Below are positions 15,975-25,115 of a stretch of 52,961 nt of DNA, one piece after another; position 1 is the stretch's first letter; the number at the start of each line of letters is the position of its first letter. Source of the DNA: Flavobacterium sp. (GTDB lineage: Bacteria; Bacteroidota; Bacteroidia; Flavobacteriales; Flavobacteriaceae); assembly GCF_029945805.1 (NCBI RefSeq), contig NZ_JAQSDH010000018.1, positions 1-52,961 of the forward strand, given 5' to 3'. The position numbers and the translations under genes are program-made. Below the pieces are notes generated by a model that was given only the letters and a program-made list of their open reading frames with translations, did not search any database and had not been told where the DNA came from.

Positions 15975-16718
15975 ATGACACAACTTTCAATAAATACTAC
16001 GCAAAATGTTACGATAAATTTTTCTTCGGCTTCTATAGGAGAAAGAATTGCAGCGTATTTTCTTGATTCACTGATTAAAATCGCTTACGGAATTGTTGTT
16101 TTTTATATTTTTTTCTACACTTTAAGTCTTAATTTAATTATTAATAAATTAGACAATTGGTCAAGAATCGCTATTTATATGATTTTTGCTTTACCCATAA
16201 TTTTTTATTCGTTGGTGCAGGAATCTATGCTGGAAGGGCAAACTTTTGGAAAAAAATTAGTGAAGATAAAAGTGGTAAAAATAGATGGATATCAAGCATC
16301 TTTTGGCGACTATTTAATTCGATGGTTGTTCCGAATAATAGATATTTCAATGAGTAGTGGCATCATTGGATTGATTACGATGGTGGTCAATCAAAAAACG
16401 CAGCGTTTGGGCGATATTTCTGCCGGAACTGCCGTTATCACATTAAAGAATAAAATTAATATCAGTCATACTATTTTAGAAGATATTGGCGAAGAATATA
16501 TACCAAAATATACATTGGTGATAAAACTTTCAGATAATGATGCCCGTATTATTAAAGAAACGTATCAAGCTGCACTAAAGACTTCAGATTATGAAATTAT
16601 AAATAAACTAACCAGTAAAATAGAAGCGGTAACAGGCATAAAAAATGATTTAGATAGTAAAAAGGAATTTATCCAAACCATTTTGAAAGACTATAATTAT
16701 TATACACAGAATATGTAG
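15975..16718 (+). CDS. RDD-family membrane protein
   Basis: A 247-residue protein with the RDD domain: SIGERIAAYFLDSLIK (the R..D..D helix), three to four hydrophobic helices, EGQTFGKKLVKIKVVK and QRLGDISAGTAVI. I start at ATG 15975 (MTQLSINTTQ), since upstream in-frame sequence is coding for SpoIIM on the other strand. RDD proteins include Na+/H+ antiporters but most are uncharacterised. The C-terminal 90 residues are cytoplasmic and helical. Divergent from the SpoIIM-DUF58 genes and commonly found with them; it is the plus-strand arm of the module. Its stop is next to that of the convergent T9SS protein. Confidence 0.88.
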   Translation: MTQLSINTTQNVTINFSSASIGERIAAYFLDSLIKIAYGIVVFYIFFYTLSLNLIINKLDNWSRIAIYMIFALPIIFYSLVQESMLEGQTFGKKLVKIKVVKIDGYQASFGDYLIRWLFRIIDISMSSGIIGLITMVVNQKTQRLGDISAGTAVITLKNKINISHTILEDIGEEYIPKYTLVIKLSDNDARIIKETYQAALKTSDYEIINKLTSKIEAVTGIKNDLDSKKEFIQTILKDYNYYTQNM

Positions 16719-16719
16719 C

Positions 16720-18537
16720 TCAATGATTGAGATATAAAAATCCTTTCAGTGGTTGCGGATAATCAGTATCATTTAAAAACAATAAGTAAAAGTAGGTGCC
16801 ATCTGGTGCATTTTTGTTTCCTATGCCATCTTTAATATAGCCATTCCAATTCTCGGTAGTGTTGTATCCAGTCCAGATTTTTTGTCCCCAGCGATTATAG
16901 ACTTCCAATTGAAAATCCAGGAAAATATCGCGTAAGCCACCAATAAAAAAACTGTCATTATAGCTGTCATTATTCGCTGAAACAAAGTTATAAACGGTGG
17001 GCGGACAGTTTCTACTTTTCAGAATAAAAGAGGTAGTAGCAAAACAGTTTCCGTTAGAAATCCGGATGAAAATTTCTTTTGGAGTAGTTATAGCTTCATA
17101 ATTCGTAGTATTTAATATCGGATTAACAGCTGCGGAAGCGTCTTCTACTGTTTCATAAAAATGGACGACATCATTTGGATTCGTTTTTACTAAATCTTCA
17201 TAGCTCGAAAAATCAAAAGTTGCTTTTGTAAAACCTTCATTACACGCCTTTAATGGTTCTAAAACGTTGAATGTTGGACTGCGCCACAGCGAAACTGGAA
17301 TGGTGTCTTTGTTATTGCTTTCGTTTAATTCATCTACTATTCCGGTGCCATTTCCGTTATCATCAACTGAAATTGTGAGTGTAAAATTCATCGGAATACT
17401 ATCCGGAACGACTAAGGAAAGTTGGAAGTTGGCACTTCCGCCAATAGGAATAGGAAGTATAGTTTCATCAAAAGCGATAAATGTTCCATCGGCATAAATG
17501 GCAATTGGTGTTCCCGATGGTAACGGACCACTCGAATTTAAATTAGAAACCGTATAATTTAAAACTAGTATTCTCGAATCGCATTGTTGTTCAACAGCAT
17601 TTATTGCAACAATTGCATCGGGTAATTTATTGTTTAATTTAGTGACTATAGTACTAATTAAAACAAAATCTTGAGCCGTAGTCATTTTGATTTCTGCTGA
17701 CGTATTTCCTGCATTGATGTAAGGCTGAATATCATAAATATCCAAATCCATATTGTATAAATCACTAGTTCCTGTGATGTTATTTGTGCCATTAAAAGCA
17801 TTGTCTGGTGGATTTATTGCATCACTTAGTATGTTTCCGTTAATAAGCAAAGATTCCTGATTTGAAATATTCGCATCGCCTTCCCAAGCAATAAAACCCA
17901 CTTTTGCATCGGTGTTATCTAGCACATATAAATTAGATAAATTGATGGTAAGTTCGTCAATAACAACGCCAGGATTCGGACTTGACAATGCCTCTAAACC
18001 ATCATAAACATTAACTTGATTTATAGGTAAACTAGCATTTTCATAAACAATAACAATCGCCCAACCTGCAAAATTGGTTCCGTTATTGCAATAAGTATCG
18101 GGATTAAAAAAGGGCGTTACATCAAGATCTGAAAAGGAATAAACACCATTTCCAGTTGTTTGAATTAATGTCGTTACCTCTGCGAAAGCGCTGAAAAAGG
18201 GATTGCCATTTAAATTTTGAATAGCCAAAAAATTACGTTGGGAATCGATTTCAATTCCGTTAAGTTTAACGTTAAAATCGCCAGTTCCTGAGCCAGCCCA
18301 ATACAGATAAGCACTTATAATAGTGTCATTTGGATCTAAATTTAAAATAGCATCTGAGCTGGGAAGCAACAAACACGGATCATTTCCAAAATTGGGCTGA
18401 ACATTTAAAGTGTTGCCGATGAAAGTAAAATCATAACGACCATTGAACTGATGGAACAACGAAACATTTTGTCCATTAGCAGTAAAAATGAAGCAAAAAA
18501 GTATAATAAAATGAAGTAAGTGTAGTTTTAATTTCAA
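16720..18537 (-). CDS. T9SS-secreted protein with gliding-motility-associated C-terminal domain
   Basis: A 605-residue secreted protein: signal peptide (MKLKLHLLHFIILFCFIFTANGQ), a long beta-rich ectodomain including a CARDB-like segment (about 300-410), and a type B T9SS sorting domain at the C-terminus (SYNDSFFIGGLRD, LEVYNRWGQKIWTGY, WNGY, APDGTYFYLL, KGFLYL). Cargo of this class crosses the outer membrane by the type IX system and is usually anchored or released at the surface. Two Cys pairs in the mature part may form disulfides. No enzyme domain is visible; adhesion or surface display is a guess. Confidence 0.88.
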   Translation of the reverse strand: MKLKLHLLHFIILFCFIFTANGQNVSLFHQFNGRYDFTFIGNTLNVQPNFGNDPCLLLPSSDAILNLDPNDTIISAYLYWAGSGTGDFNVKLNGIEIDSQRNFLAIQNLNGNPFFSAFAEVTTLIQTTGNGVYSFSDLDVTPFFNPDTYCNNGTNFAGWAIVIVYENASLPINQVNVYDGLEALSSPNPGVVIDELTINLSNLYVLDNTDAKVGFIAWEGDANISNQESLLINGNILSDAINPPDNAFNGTNNITGTSDLYNMDLDIYDIQPYINAGNTSAEIKMTTAQDFVLISTIVTKLNNKLPDAIVAINAVEQQCDSRILVLNYTVSNLNSSGPLPSGTPIAIYADGTFIAFDETILPIPIGGSANFQLSLVVPDSIPMNFTLTISVDDNGNGTGIVDELNESNNKDTIPVSLWRSPTFNVLEPLKACNEGFTKATFDFSSYEDLVKTNPNDVVHFYETVEDASAAVNPILNTTNYEAITTPKEIFIRISNGNCFATTSFILKSRNCPPTVYNFVSANNDSYNDSFFIGGLRDIFLDFQLEVYNRWGQKIWTGYNTTENWNGYIKDGIGNKNAPDGTYFYLLFLNDTDYPQPLKGFLYLNH

Positions 18538-18650
18538 AGCAGCTGGGTTAACGAGTTAAAGTTACTCAATTATTTTTGAAAATTGATTTTTTGGTAACCA
18601 CGACTTTTTTAAAAATAAATGGTTAATTTGCCAATGTATAAAAAACACCC

Positions 18651-19628
18651 GTGAAAAACTATACTGTCAGACGCTATACTTTGGAGGATTATGCTATTTG
18701 GAATGCTTTTATAAGTGCTGCCAAAAATGCAACTTTTCTGTTTCACCGTGATTTTATGGAATACCACAAAGATCGTTTTGAGGATTTTTCCTTACTGGTT
18801 TTTGAAAACGGAAAATTAGTTTCTGTACTTCCGGCGAATAGGGTAGGCGCTACCGTTTATTCTCATCAAGGATTGACTTATGGTGGACTTGTTTTGTTGC
18901 CAAAATCTAAATTATACGATACTATATATCTATTCCAATCTGTTTTGAAGTTCCTTAGTGATAATGGCGTTTCTAAATTGTTTTTAAAGCAAATACCGTC
19001 CATTTATTGTCGTTATTCTTCGGATGAAATTAATTATTTAGCCCATATTTGTAAAGGGGAAGTAGTTATGAAACACAATGTGTCGGTTGTAACTTTAAAT
19101 CAAGACCGCTTAATTTCAAAATCACGAAGAGAATGTGTGAATAGAGGAAAAAAACTGGGCTTAGAAATTAGGGAAGATGGTAAAATAGATTTATTTTGGA
19201 ATGAATTATTAATCCCAAATTTAAGCGCTAAATACAACTCAAAACCAGTTCATTCTGTTGCTGAAATTACGAAGTTGATGAATAATTTTCCTGATAATAT
19301 AAGACATTTTAATGTATATAATGATAGCAAATTAGTTTGTGGAACTACTATTTTCATTACAGATAAAGTAGTTAAGCCACAATATATTTCTGGAAATGAA
19401 AATAATAATGAATTGGGCAGCATCGATTTTTTATATGATTTCCTAATTAATGATGTTGCAAAAGGAAAAGACTATTTTGATTTTGGACCGTCTCATGAAA
19501 ATAATGGCTTACAGATAGTTAAAAACATCAATTTTTGGAAAGAGAGTTTTGGAGCGCATTCTTTAATTCAGGATTTTTACGAGATTAAAACATCAAATTT
19601 TGAAATGTTAGATTCTATTTTAATTTAA
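18651..19628 (+). CDS. FemAB-like (GNAT-fold) acyl/aminoacyl transferase
   Basis: A 325-residue protein that fits the FemAB-like family found in exopolysaccharide and lipid-linked glycan clusters: [18 protein letters not shown] at the start, [42 protein letters not shown] and the C-terminal [10 protein letters not shown]...NFWKESFG motif. It probably attaches an amino-acid or acyl group to a sugar precursor. It starts with GTG at 18651. First gene of a three-gene plus-strand run, each of which uses a non-ATG start codon. Confidence 0.8.
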   Translation: MKNYTVRRYTLEDYAIWNAFISAAKNATFLFHRDFMEYHKDRFEDFSLLVFENGKLVSVLPANRVGATVYSHQGLTYGGLVLLPKSKLYDTIYLFQSVLKFLSDNGVSKLFLKQIPSIYCRYSSDEINYLAHICKGEVVMKHNVSVVTLNQDRLISKSRRECVNRGKKLGLEIREDGKIDLFWNELLIPNLSAKYNSKPVHSVAEITKLMNNFPDNIRHFNVYNDSKLVCGTTIFITDKVVKPQYISGNENNNELGSIDFLYDFLINDVAKGKDYFDFGPSHENNGLQIVKNINFWKESFGAHSLIQDFYEIKTSNFEMLDSILI

Positions 19629-19641
19629 AAAATACACGATT

Positions 19642-20211
19642 GTGAATATTACTGCTAGAATAAAATTTTTCTTGTTTGTTACACTACGGGTTTGGAAATA
19701 TAAATTTCTTTCAGACTGCCAACGTATCAGTGGGAAACCAAACTTGTATTTGCCAATTTTGCTAAGTGGAAAAGGTAAAATTTCATTTGGAAAAAATGTC
19801 CAAATAGGCGTTTCTGCCGCTCATTTTACATATTCTTCGTATAATTACATTCTTGCTTTTGATGACGATAGTGAAGTTGTATTAGGTGATAATGTAGTGA
19901 TGGCTAATGGTGCTTCCATTCAAGCAACTTCAAAAATATCCATTGAAGACAATGTCATGATAGGAATAAACTGTTTGCTAGTTGATACCGACGGACACGA
20001 TCTAGATCCTGAAAAAAGAATGACGGGTGTGCCAAAAAGTGGCGCTATTACAGTGAAAAAAAATGTCATCATTTATTATAATTCGGTTGTTTTTAAAGGA
20101 GTAACCATTGGTGAAAATTCAGTAATTGGAGCATGCTCTGTAGTTACCAAAGATATTCCCCCAAACGTTTTTGCCGCAGGAAATCCAGCTCGAGTAATAC
20201 GAAGTCTATAA
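19642..20211 (+). CDS. left-handed beta-helix (hexapeptide-repeat) acyltransferase
   Basis: A 189-residue serine-acetyltransferase-like protein. After a short amphipathic N-terminus, hexapeptide repeats run from about 55 to the end ([52 protein letters not shown]), ending with [16 protein letters not shown]. His at TDGHDL is the usual catalytic site. It probably O- or N-acetylates a sugar of the surface glycan. It starts with GTG at 19642, 13 bp after the FemAB-like gene. Confidence 0.88.
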   Translation: MNITARIKFFLFVTLRVWKYKFLSDCQRISGKPNLYLPILLSGKGKISFGKNVQIGVSAAHFTYSSYNYILAFDDDSEVVLGDNVVMANGASIQATSKISIEDNVMIGINCLLVDTDGHDLDPEKRMTGVPKSGAITVKKNVIIYYNSVVFKGVTIGENSVIGACSVVTKDIPPNVFAAGNPARVIRSL

Positions 20212-20212
20212 A

Positions 20213-21481
20213 TTGAAAATCCTTAAACAAAATACCTTACTAAAAGTCTTGTCGCTGAACTCCATTTCAGTAGCAGTAAGTTTTGTTTTGGGAATTATTT
20301 CGTCTAAAATTATTTCCGTTTTTTTAGGAACATCAGGAATGGCATTGATGGGAAGTTTTAGGAATTTTGCCTTGATGATTAAATCAATTGCAACTCTTGG
20401 TATTAGCAATTCCATCGTCAAATTATTTGTTGAAAACAAAGAAGATAAAAAGGAACTTTCCGTTATTTATTCTACTTTTTTTTGGTTGTTTTTAGTTGTT
20501 TCGACACTATTAGCAATTGTAGTCATAGCATTTGCTGCACCAATTTCAAGTTTTTTATTCTTTACTGATGTCTATGCAAATCCAATTCGTTTTTTTGGAC
20601 TATTGCTGCCGTTTATGGTGATAAATACCTTTTGGCTGGCTATTTATAATGGATTAGAAAAATATAAAAGCATTGTAGTTATTCAAATCATTTCGAATAT
20701 GCTCACTTTTGGAATTTCCGCTTTTTTAATTTGGAAGCATAACATTTTAGGAGGATTATTTTCAATTGCCATTGGAGAAATTCTAATGGTTGTTGTAACT
20801 TTTATTTTTGTTAGAAAAGATAGAAGTTATTTCAAATTTGATCTACAGAAAGTAGTTAATAAAAAGTATTTCAAAATCATTAAGAAATTCTCGGTAATGG
20901 CTTTATTAAGTGCTGTTCTGGTTCCTTTAACCTTACTTTTGATTCGGAATGAGATTGTGAAAAACTATTCTATTCACGAAGCCGGAATTTGGGATGCCGT
21001 AAATAGATTATCGAGTTTTTATATGATGTTTTTCAGTTCGGGTTTGTCGTTATATTATATGCCAAAATTAGCCTCTATAAATACTGAAAAGGAATTTAAG
21101 GCCGAATTAAAATCCTATTTTAAAGTCTTTGTTCCTTTGTTTTTACTAATGTTAGTGGTAATTTATTTTGCAAAAGGAATCATCTTAAATATAGCTTTTA
21201 CACCAGAGTTTTCAAGTATCAATAACTTATTAATTTGGCAGTTAGCTGGCGATTTTATCCGAATTTTGACGTTGGCTTTTGGTTTTCAGATAGTAGTTAA
21301 AACAATGATGAAGCGCTATTTTATTGGTGAAATGGCATTCAATCTATCTTATTTTTTACTCTCGTTTTATTTGATGAAGAAGTGTTCGGTAGAAGGCGTT
21401 TTGCAAGCTTATTTTTATGCTAATCTTATTTGTTTAGTATTGGTTTTACTCATGTTTCGAAAGCTTTTCATCAAACGTTAG
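20213..21481 (+). CDS. Wzx-type polysaccharide flippase (MOP/MATE-like)
   Basis: A 422-residue membrane protein with about 12 hydrophobic segments and the Wzx/PST N-terminal signature (LKVLSLNSISVAVSFVLGI, SSKIISVFLGTSGMALMGS). It would flip undecaprenyl-linked repeat units across the inner membrane. The start is TTG at 20213, one base after the previous stop; no ATG fits upstream. The stop TAG overlaps the TAA of the convergent glycosyltransferase by sharing TTAG (21478-21481). No polymerase or chain-length regulator is visible nearby. Confidence 0.88.
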   Translation: MKILKQNTLLKVLSLNSISVAVSFVLGIISSKIISVFLGTSGMALMGSFRNFALMIKSIATLGISNSIVKLFVENKEDKKELSVIYSTFFWLFLVVSTLLAIVVIAFAAPISSFLFFTDVYANPIRFFGLLLPFMVINTFWLAIYNGLEKYKSIVVIQIISNMLTFGISAFLIWKHNILGGLFSIAIGEILMVVVTFIFVRKDRSYFKFDLQKVVNKKYFKIIKKFSVMALLSAVLVPLTLLLIRNEIVKNYSIHEAGIWDAVNRLSSFYMMFFSSGLSLYYMPKLASINTEKEFKAELKSYFKVFVPLFLLMLVVIYFAKGIILNIAFTPEFSSINNLLIWQLAGDFIRILTLAFGFQIVVKTMMKRYFIGEMAFNLSYFLLSFYLMKKCSVEGVLQAYFYANLICLVLVLLMFRKLFIKR

Positions 21482-22611
21482 CTCTTCCAAACATTTAAAT
21501 ACTTCTCTGCGATTTTGAGGTAATCGTGTTCTTTTTCAATAAAAGCTCGCGCTCGGTTTCCAATCGCTTTTATCTCTCCGGGATTTTCAATTAAAAAAGA
21601 TAATTCGTTTACCAAATAATCCACATCGGGTAAAGCATTAATTGCAACTTTTTCGGTCAGATTGTACTGTTTTTCGAATACTTCACTAGCATTGGTAAAC
21701 ACCACTTTTCCTTTACTCATGCCTTCCAAACCGTTGCTTCCCTGATCGTGTCCGTAAAGTTGATCCAATGTGATATGAGCTTTGTTGTACAAATTTATAA
21801 ATTCTTTGTATGGAACATTTTCAGCTATCAAAACTTCAACTTTCTCCTGATATTTCTCTTTAATAATTTCTAAAGCTTTCTCAAAAAAATCATTGCCTTT
21901 TTTGAAATAACTTTCGCGGTTGATCCCGTGAAAAATCACAATGCGATTTTTAATTTCTAATTCAATTTTTGCAATTTTTTCCAGGTTTATCGGACTTGGA
22001 ATCAATCCTAAATATTTAGGGTGTTTTTGTAACGGAATGTGATAATCCACATCGGTTGCAATTACGCCTTGAATATTTTTATAAATGTAATGGTGCAAAT
22101 TTTCAAAAGTTTTGTTTCTGAATTTTAAAACATTCGTAAAATTTCTATCTTCAATTTTTCCGGCCAAATATGGTTGCACAATGGAAGGGTTTTCGGGATG
22201 TTCAAAATTGTATTTTACATACATATAATCATCGCCAACCGAAAGCAGAAATACTTTATTATTGTGTTTAAAAATGAAATCTAAAATCTTTTTTTCATGA
22301 CGATAATCGCATAAAAAACTATTCTCATTAATCAATTGAACTACATCAAATTCTTTAAAATTATTCCTTTTTTTCCAAAACTGACGATACGTTAAATAAG
22401 AGGAAATGTCAAAACCGGTTACTACCAAAATCAAAAGTTTTACTTTTTTAAGGAAACCCGAATCCCATTTTTTTTCGATTGGGAAATCGACTGGAAAATC
22501 TTTGAAACCATCTTTAAAACCTAAAATGGTGACGTCGTTTCCTAGCTTTTGCAATCCTTCTTTTAAAGAATTGTGCAATCGGCTGTATTCTCCAATGAGT
22601 AAAATCTTCAT
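21478..22611 (-). CDS. glycosyltransferase, GT4/GT-B fold
   Basis: A 377-residue cytoplasmic glycosyltransferase. N-terminal Rossmann-like half starts KILLIGEYSRLHNSLKEGLQ; the C-terminal half has NRIVIFHGINRESYFKKGNDFF, and the donor-site region DQGSNGLEGMSKGKVVFTN with the conserved Glu and Ser/Gly loop. Acceptor and donor cannot be told. Oriented against its neighbours and divergent from the next glycosyltransferase gene, with symmetric start regions (22609-22647). Confidence 0.85.
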   Translation of the reverse strand: MKILLIGEYSRLHNSLKEGLQKLGNDVTILGFKDGFKDFPVDFPIEKKWDSGFLKKVKLLILVVTGFDISSYLTYRQFWKKRNNFKEFDVVQLINENSFLCDYRHEKKILDFIFKHNNKVFLLSVGDDYMYVKYNFEHPENPSIVQPYLAGKIEDRNFTNVLKFRNKTFENLHHYIYKNIQGVIATDVDYHIPLQKHPKYLGLIPSPINLEKIAKIELEIKNRIVIFHGINRESYFKKGNDFFEKALEIIKEKYQEKVEVLIAENVPYKEFINLYNKAHITLDQLYGHDQGSNGLEGMSKGKVVFTNASEVFEKQYNLTEKVAINALPDVDYLVNELSFLIENPGEIKAIGNRARAFIEKEHDYLKIAEKYLNVWKS

Positions 22612-22647
22612 TTCTTACTATATTTGACGCAATATAAGTAAGAAATG
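22609..22647. promoter_or_regulatory. symmetric divergent start region with -7 box
   Basis: An inverted repeat catttcttact (22609-22619) / agtaagaaatg (22637-22647) covers both divergent start codons, so both genes begin with the same AGTAAGAAATG context. Inside, 22619-22626 reads TATATTTG, a good plus-strand -7 box 18 bp before the plus gene's ATG. The minus strand has only TATATTGC at the mirrored place. Confidence 0.5.
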
Positions 22648-23730
22648 AAAAACAATAACAAAATTGCTATAGTTTCCGCTTCACTCGGAGTTGGTGGGGC
22701 TGAGCGTTTCGCAGGATTGTTGAGTTTTATGTTGTTCGATTTAGGCTATGATGTTCACAACATTATTATTCAAGATTATGTTGATTATGATTATAAAGGA
22801 ACATTAATCAATCTTGGAAAATTAGTCCAAAATGAAAAAGAAATTTTCAGAGCCGTTAAAAAGGGAAAATACATTGCCAATTATCTTGCAGATAATAATA
22901 TTCAAATAATTATTGACAATCGCTCGCGTCCTATGTTTCTGAGGGAAGTTTTGACAAAATGGATTTACGGGAATAGAAAAGTCTATTTTATGGTTCACAG
23001 TTTTAATTCTGAAATGTATTTTCCGCGTTTTTCTCTCGGAGTCAATTATTTGTATAAAAAAGCATCAAAACTGGTTTGTGTTTCCAAAGGAATCGAAACA
23101 ACTATTTATCAAAAATTTAATTTAACCAACACAACAACTATTTACAATCCAATTATTTTGCCAGAATCTGAATCTAAACGACCAGATGAAATCCCTGAGA
23201 AGTACATAATATATTTTGGCAGATTAGAAGAAGAAATTAAAAATTTCACTCTTTTACTAAATGGATTTTCAATTTCAAAAGTTTACGAAAATGGAATAAA
23301 ATTACTGATCGTTGGCAATGGAAAAGACAAAGATTTTATTCAGTTTAAAATCAAGGAATTGCAACTTGAAAATCACGTTATGCTTTTGCCTTTTCAAAAA
23401 AATATAAACCCGTATGTTCAATTTGCCCGTTGTTCCGTTTTAACGAGTCGTTTTGAAGGTTTTCCAATGTCGATCATCGAATCGTTAGCAATGGGAGTTC
23501 CAGTTATTTCAGTTGATTGTGAAACAGGGCCAAAAGAAATTATCCAAAATGAATTCAACGGATTATTAATTCCAAATCACGATGCTAACGTTTTAGCTGA
23601 AGCGATAAGAACAATGTTTAAAGATGAAAATTTATATCAAATTTGCAAAAATAATGCACAAAAAAGTGTAGAACATTTATCTTTGACAACCATCGCACAA
23701 CAATGGAACCAATTACTAGCTGAAAAATGA
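22645..23730 (+). CDS. glycosyltransferase, GT4 family
   Basis: A 361-residue GT-B enzyme. N-terminal glycine loop ASLGVGGAERFAG, then the GT4 donor-site motif EGFPMSIIESLAMGVPVISVD (about 272-292; the two Glu residues of the EX7E motif are visible) and a typical terminal TTIAQQWNQLL helix. Adds a sugar to a lipid-linked precursor. It overlaps the following cupin gene by 4 bp (ATGA), so the two are translationally coupled. Confidence 0.93.
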   Translation: MKNNNKIAIVSASLGVGGAERFAGLLSFMLFDLGYDVHNIIIQDYVDYDYKGTLINLGKLVQNEKEIFRAVKKGKYIANYLADNNIQIIIDNRSRPMFLREVLTKWIYGNRKVYFMVHSFNSEMYFPRFSLGVNYLYKKASKLVCVSKGIETTIYQKFNLTNTTTIYNPIILPESESKRPDEIPEKYIIYFGRLEEEIKNFTLLLNGFSISKVYENGIKLLIVGNGKDKDFIQFKIKELQLENHVMLLPFQKNINPYVQFARCSVLTSRFEGFPMSIIESLAMGVPVISVDCETGPKEIIQNEFNGLLIPNHDANVLAEAIRTMFKDENLYQICKNNAQKSVEHLSLTTIAQQWNQLLAEK

Positions 23731-24140
23731 CAACAATCCACGATTCTATTATCATAAACATTACTAAAGTTCACGACACACGCGGCAATCTTTCTGTAAT
23801 TCAAGAAGATACCGTTCCTTTTGAAATGAAACGTATTTATTATTTGTATGATATTCCGAGTGGCGGACGACGTGGCGGTCATTCACACATAGAGTGTCAG
23901 GAATTATTAATGGCTTTAAGCGGCAGTTTTGATGTGATTTTGAACGACGGAAACGAAACAAAAACCATCAGTTTAAATAAACCCAATGTTGGATTACTAA
24001 TTCCATGTGGCATTTGGCGGGAGTTAGAAAATTTTTCTTCGGGTTCAGTTTGCCTAGTTTTAGCTTCCGATGTCTTTAAGGAAGAAGATTATATTCGCAA
24101 TTTTGAAGACTATAAATTATCTAAAAACCGAATTTCCTAA
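23727..24140 (+). CDS. FdtA/QdtA-like sugar 3,4-ketoisomerase (cupin)
   Basis: A 137-residue single-cupin protein of the FdtA/QdtA/WxcM family: DTRGNLSVIQ, RIYYLYDIPSGGRRGGHSHIECQE (catalytic His pair region), IPCGIWRELENFSSG and a DYIRNFEDYK tail. In dTDP-Fuc3N/Qui3N pathways it isomerises dTDP-4-keto-6-deoxyglucose before transamination. No rmlA/B or 3-aminotransferase is in the window, so these would have to be elsewhere. The last 24 bp overlap the convergent glycosyltransferase gene. Confidence 0.9.
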   Translation: MTTIHDSIIINITKVHDTRGNLSVIQEDTVPFEMKRIYYLYDIPSGGRRGGHSHIECQELLMALSGSFDVILNDGNETKTISLNKPNVGLLIPCGIWRELENFSSGSVCLVLASDVFKEEDYIRNFEDYKLSKNRIS

Positions 24141-25040
24141 ACCGATATTGGTCAGCTTTAATTTTACTGACACAAGTATTTTCAGTACAAATCCTGGCAA
24201 ATTTAAAAGTATCCGTTTCCTTAGCGGAAGTTTGGTTAAGTCAATTCCATTGTAGTATTGAAGGAATTTTTTTGTGTCATTAATTAATTTTGACTTAATG
24301 GCTAATGAGAATCGATTTAAATCTAAAAAATGTTTTAATTCTGGATTATTTGCTTCTGTTAAAGCAAATTCAGAAAAATCAACATCGAGATTTATTTTTT
24401 CACTTCTCGACAAGCCGAAAGAGTCATAACTATATTTTGCTTGTATCTTCCAAACGAATACGATAGGGAACCTCAAGCCAATTCGAATCCATAAATGAAT
24501 ATCTTCAAAATTTTTCAAATTGATATTAAAGTTTCCAGCAATCTTAAAAACATCTTTATGAAAAGCAGCGCTTGATGTCCATAAAATGGAATCTTTTTTA
24601 CTAGCTTCAAAATAATTAACGATTTCAAAATCATTGGTTTTCTGAATGGAATATTGTGCTGGAAAAGTTTTCTCATCAGTTTCAATTTCATACGCTAAAC
24701 CAAAAACTTTTTCTTCAGGAAGCTTTTGAATGTAAGTCTGCAACGTTTCTAAAAAACTCGGATACCAATAATCATCTGCATCCAGAAAGCAGATATAATC
24801 TGCACAAGATTTTTCTATTCCAAAGTTTCTAGCTGTCGAAACGCCTTCGTTGGGTTTGGAAAAATAATTGATACGCTCGTCTTCAAAACCAAAAATAATA
24901 GTTTCGCTTTGGTCTGTTGAACCATCGTTTACAATAATGATTTCAAAATCGGTAAAGGTTTGGTTTAAAACACCTTTCAATGTTTTTTCTACAAACTTTT
25001 CTTTGTTGTAAACTGGAATTACGATAGAAAAAAACGGCAT
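24117..25040 (-). CDS. GT2 family glycosyltransferase
   Basis: A 307-residue GT-A enzyme. Signature FSIVIPVYNKEKFVEKTLKGVLNQT, NDGSTDQSE and the metal-binding DADD in YICFLDADDYWYPS; acceptor part has DIHLWIRIGL. A processive or single-addition role cannot be told. A minus-strand -7 box (TATATTTG) lies at 25058-25065. It overlaps the end of the convergent cupin gene. Confidence 0.92.
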   Translation of the reverse strand: MPFFSIVIPVYNKEKFVEKTLKGVLNQTFTDFEIIIVNDGSTDQSETIIFGFEDERINYFSKPNEGVSTARNFGIEKSCADYICFLDADDYWYPSFLETLQTYIQKLPEEKVFGLAYEIETDEKTFPAQYSIQKTNDFEIVNYFEASKKDSILWTSSAAFHKDVFKIAGNFNINLKNFEDIHLWIRIGLRFPIVFVWKIQAKYSYDSFGLSRSEKINLDVDFSEFALTEANNPELKHFLDLNRFSLAIKSKLINDTKKFLQYYNGIDLTKLPLRKRILLNLPGFVLKILVSVKLKLTNIGLGNSVFR

Positions 25041-25057
25041 ATTATTTTTTTGATGCT

Positions 25058-25065
25058 CAAATATA
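25058..25065 (-). promoter_or_regulatory. -7 box before the GT2 gene
   Basis: Minus strand reads TATATTTG, 17 bp before the ATG at 25040; the same octamer as before gyrB and secDF. No -33 TTG at the ideal distance. Confidence 0.45.
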
Positions 25066-25115
25066 ATTAAAACGAGGTTTTAAGTTTCCTGAAAATAGTA
25101 TTTTTGTCAAAATCA

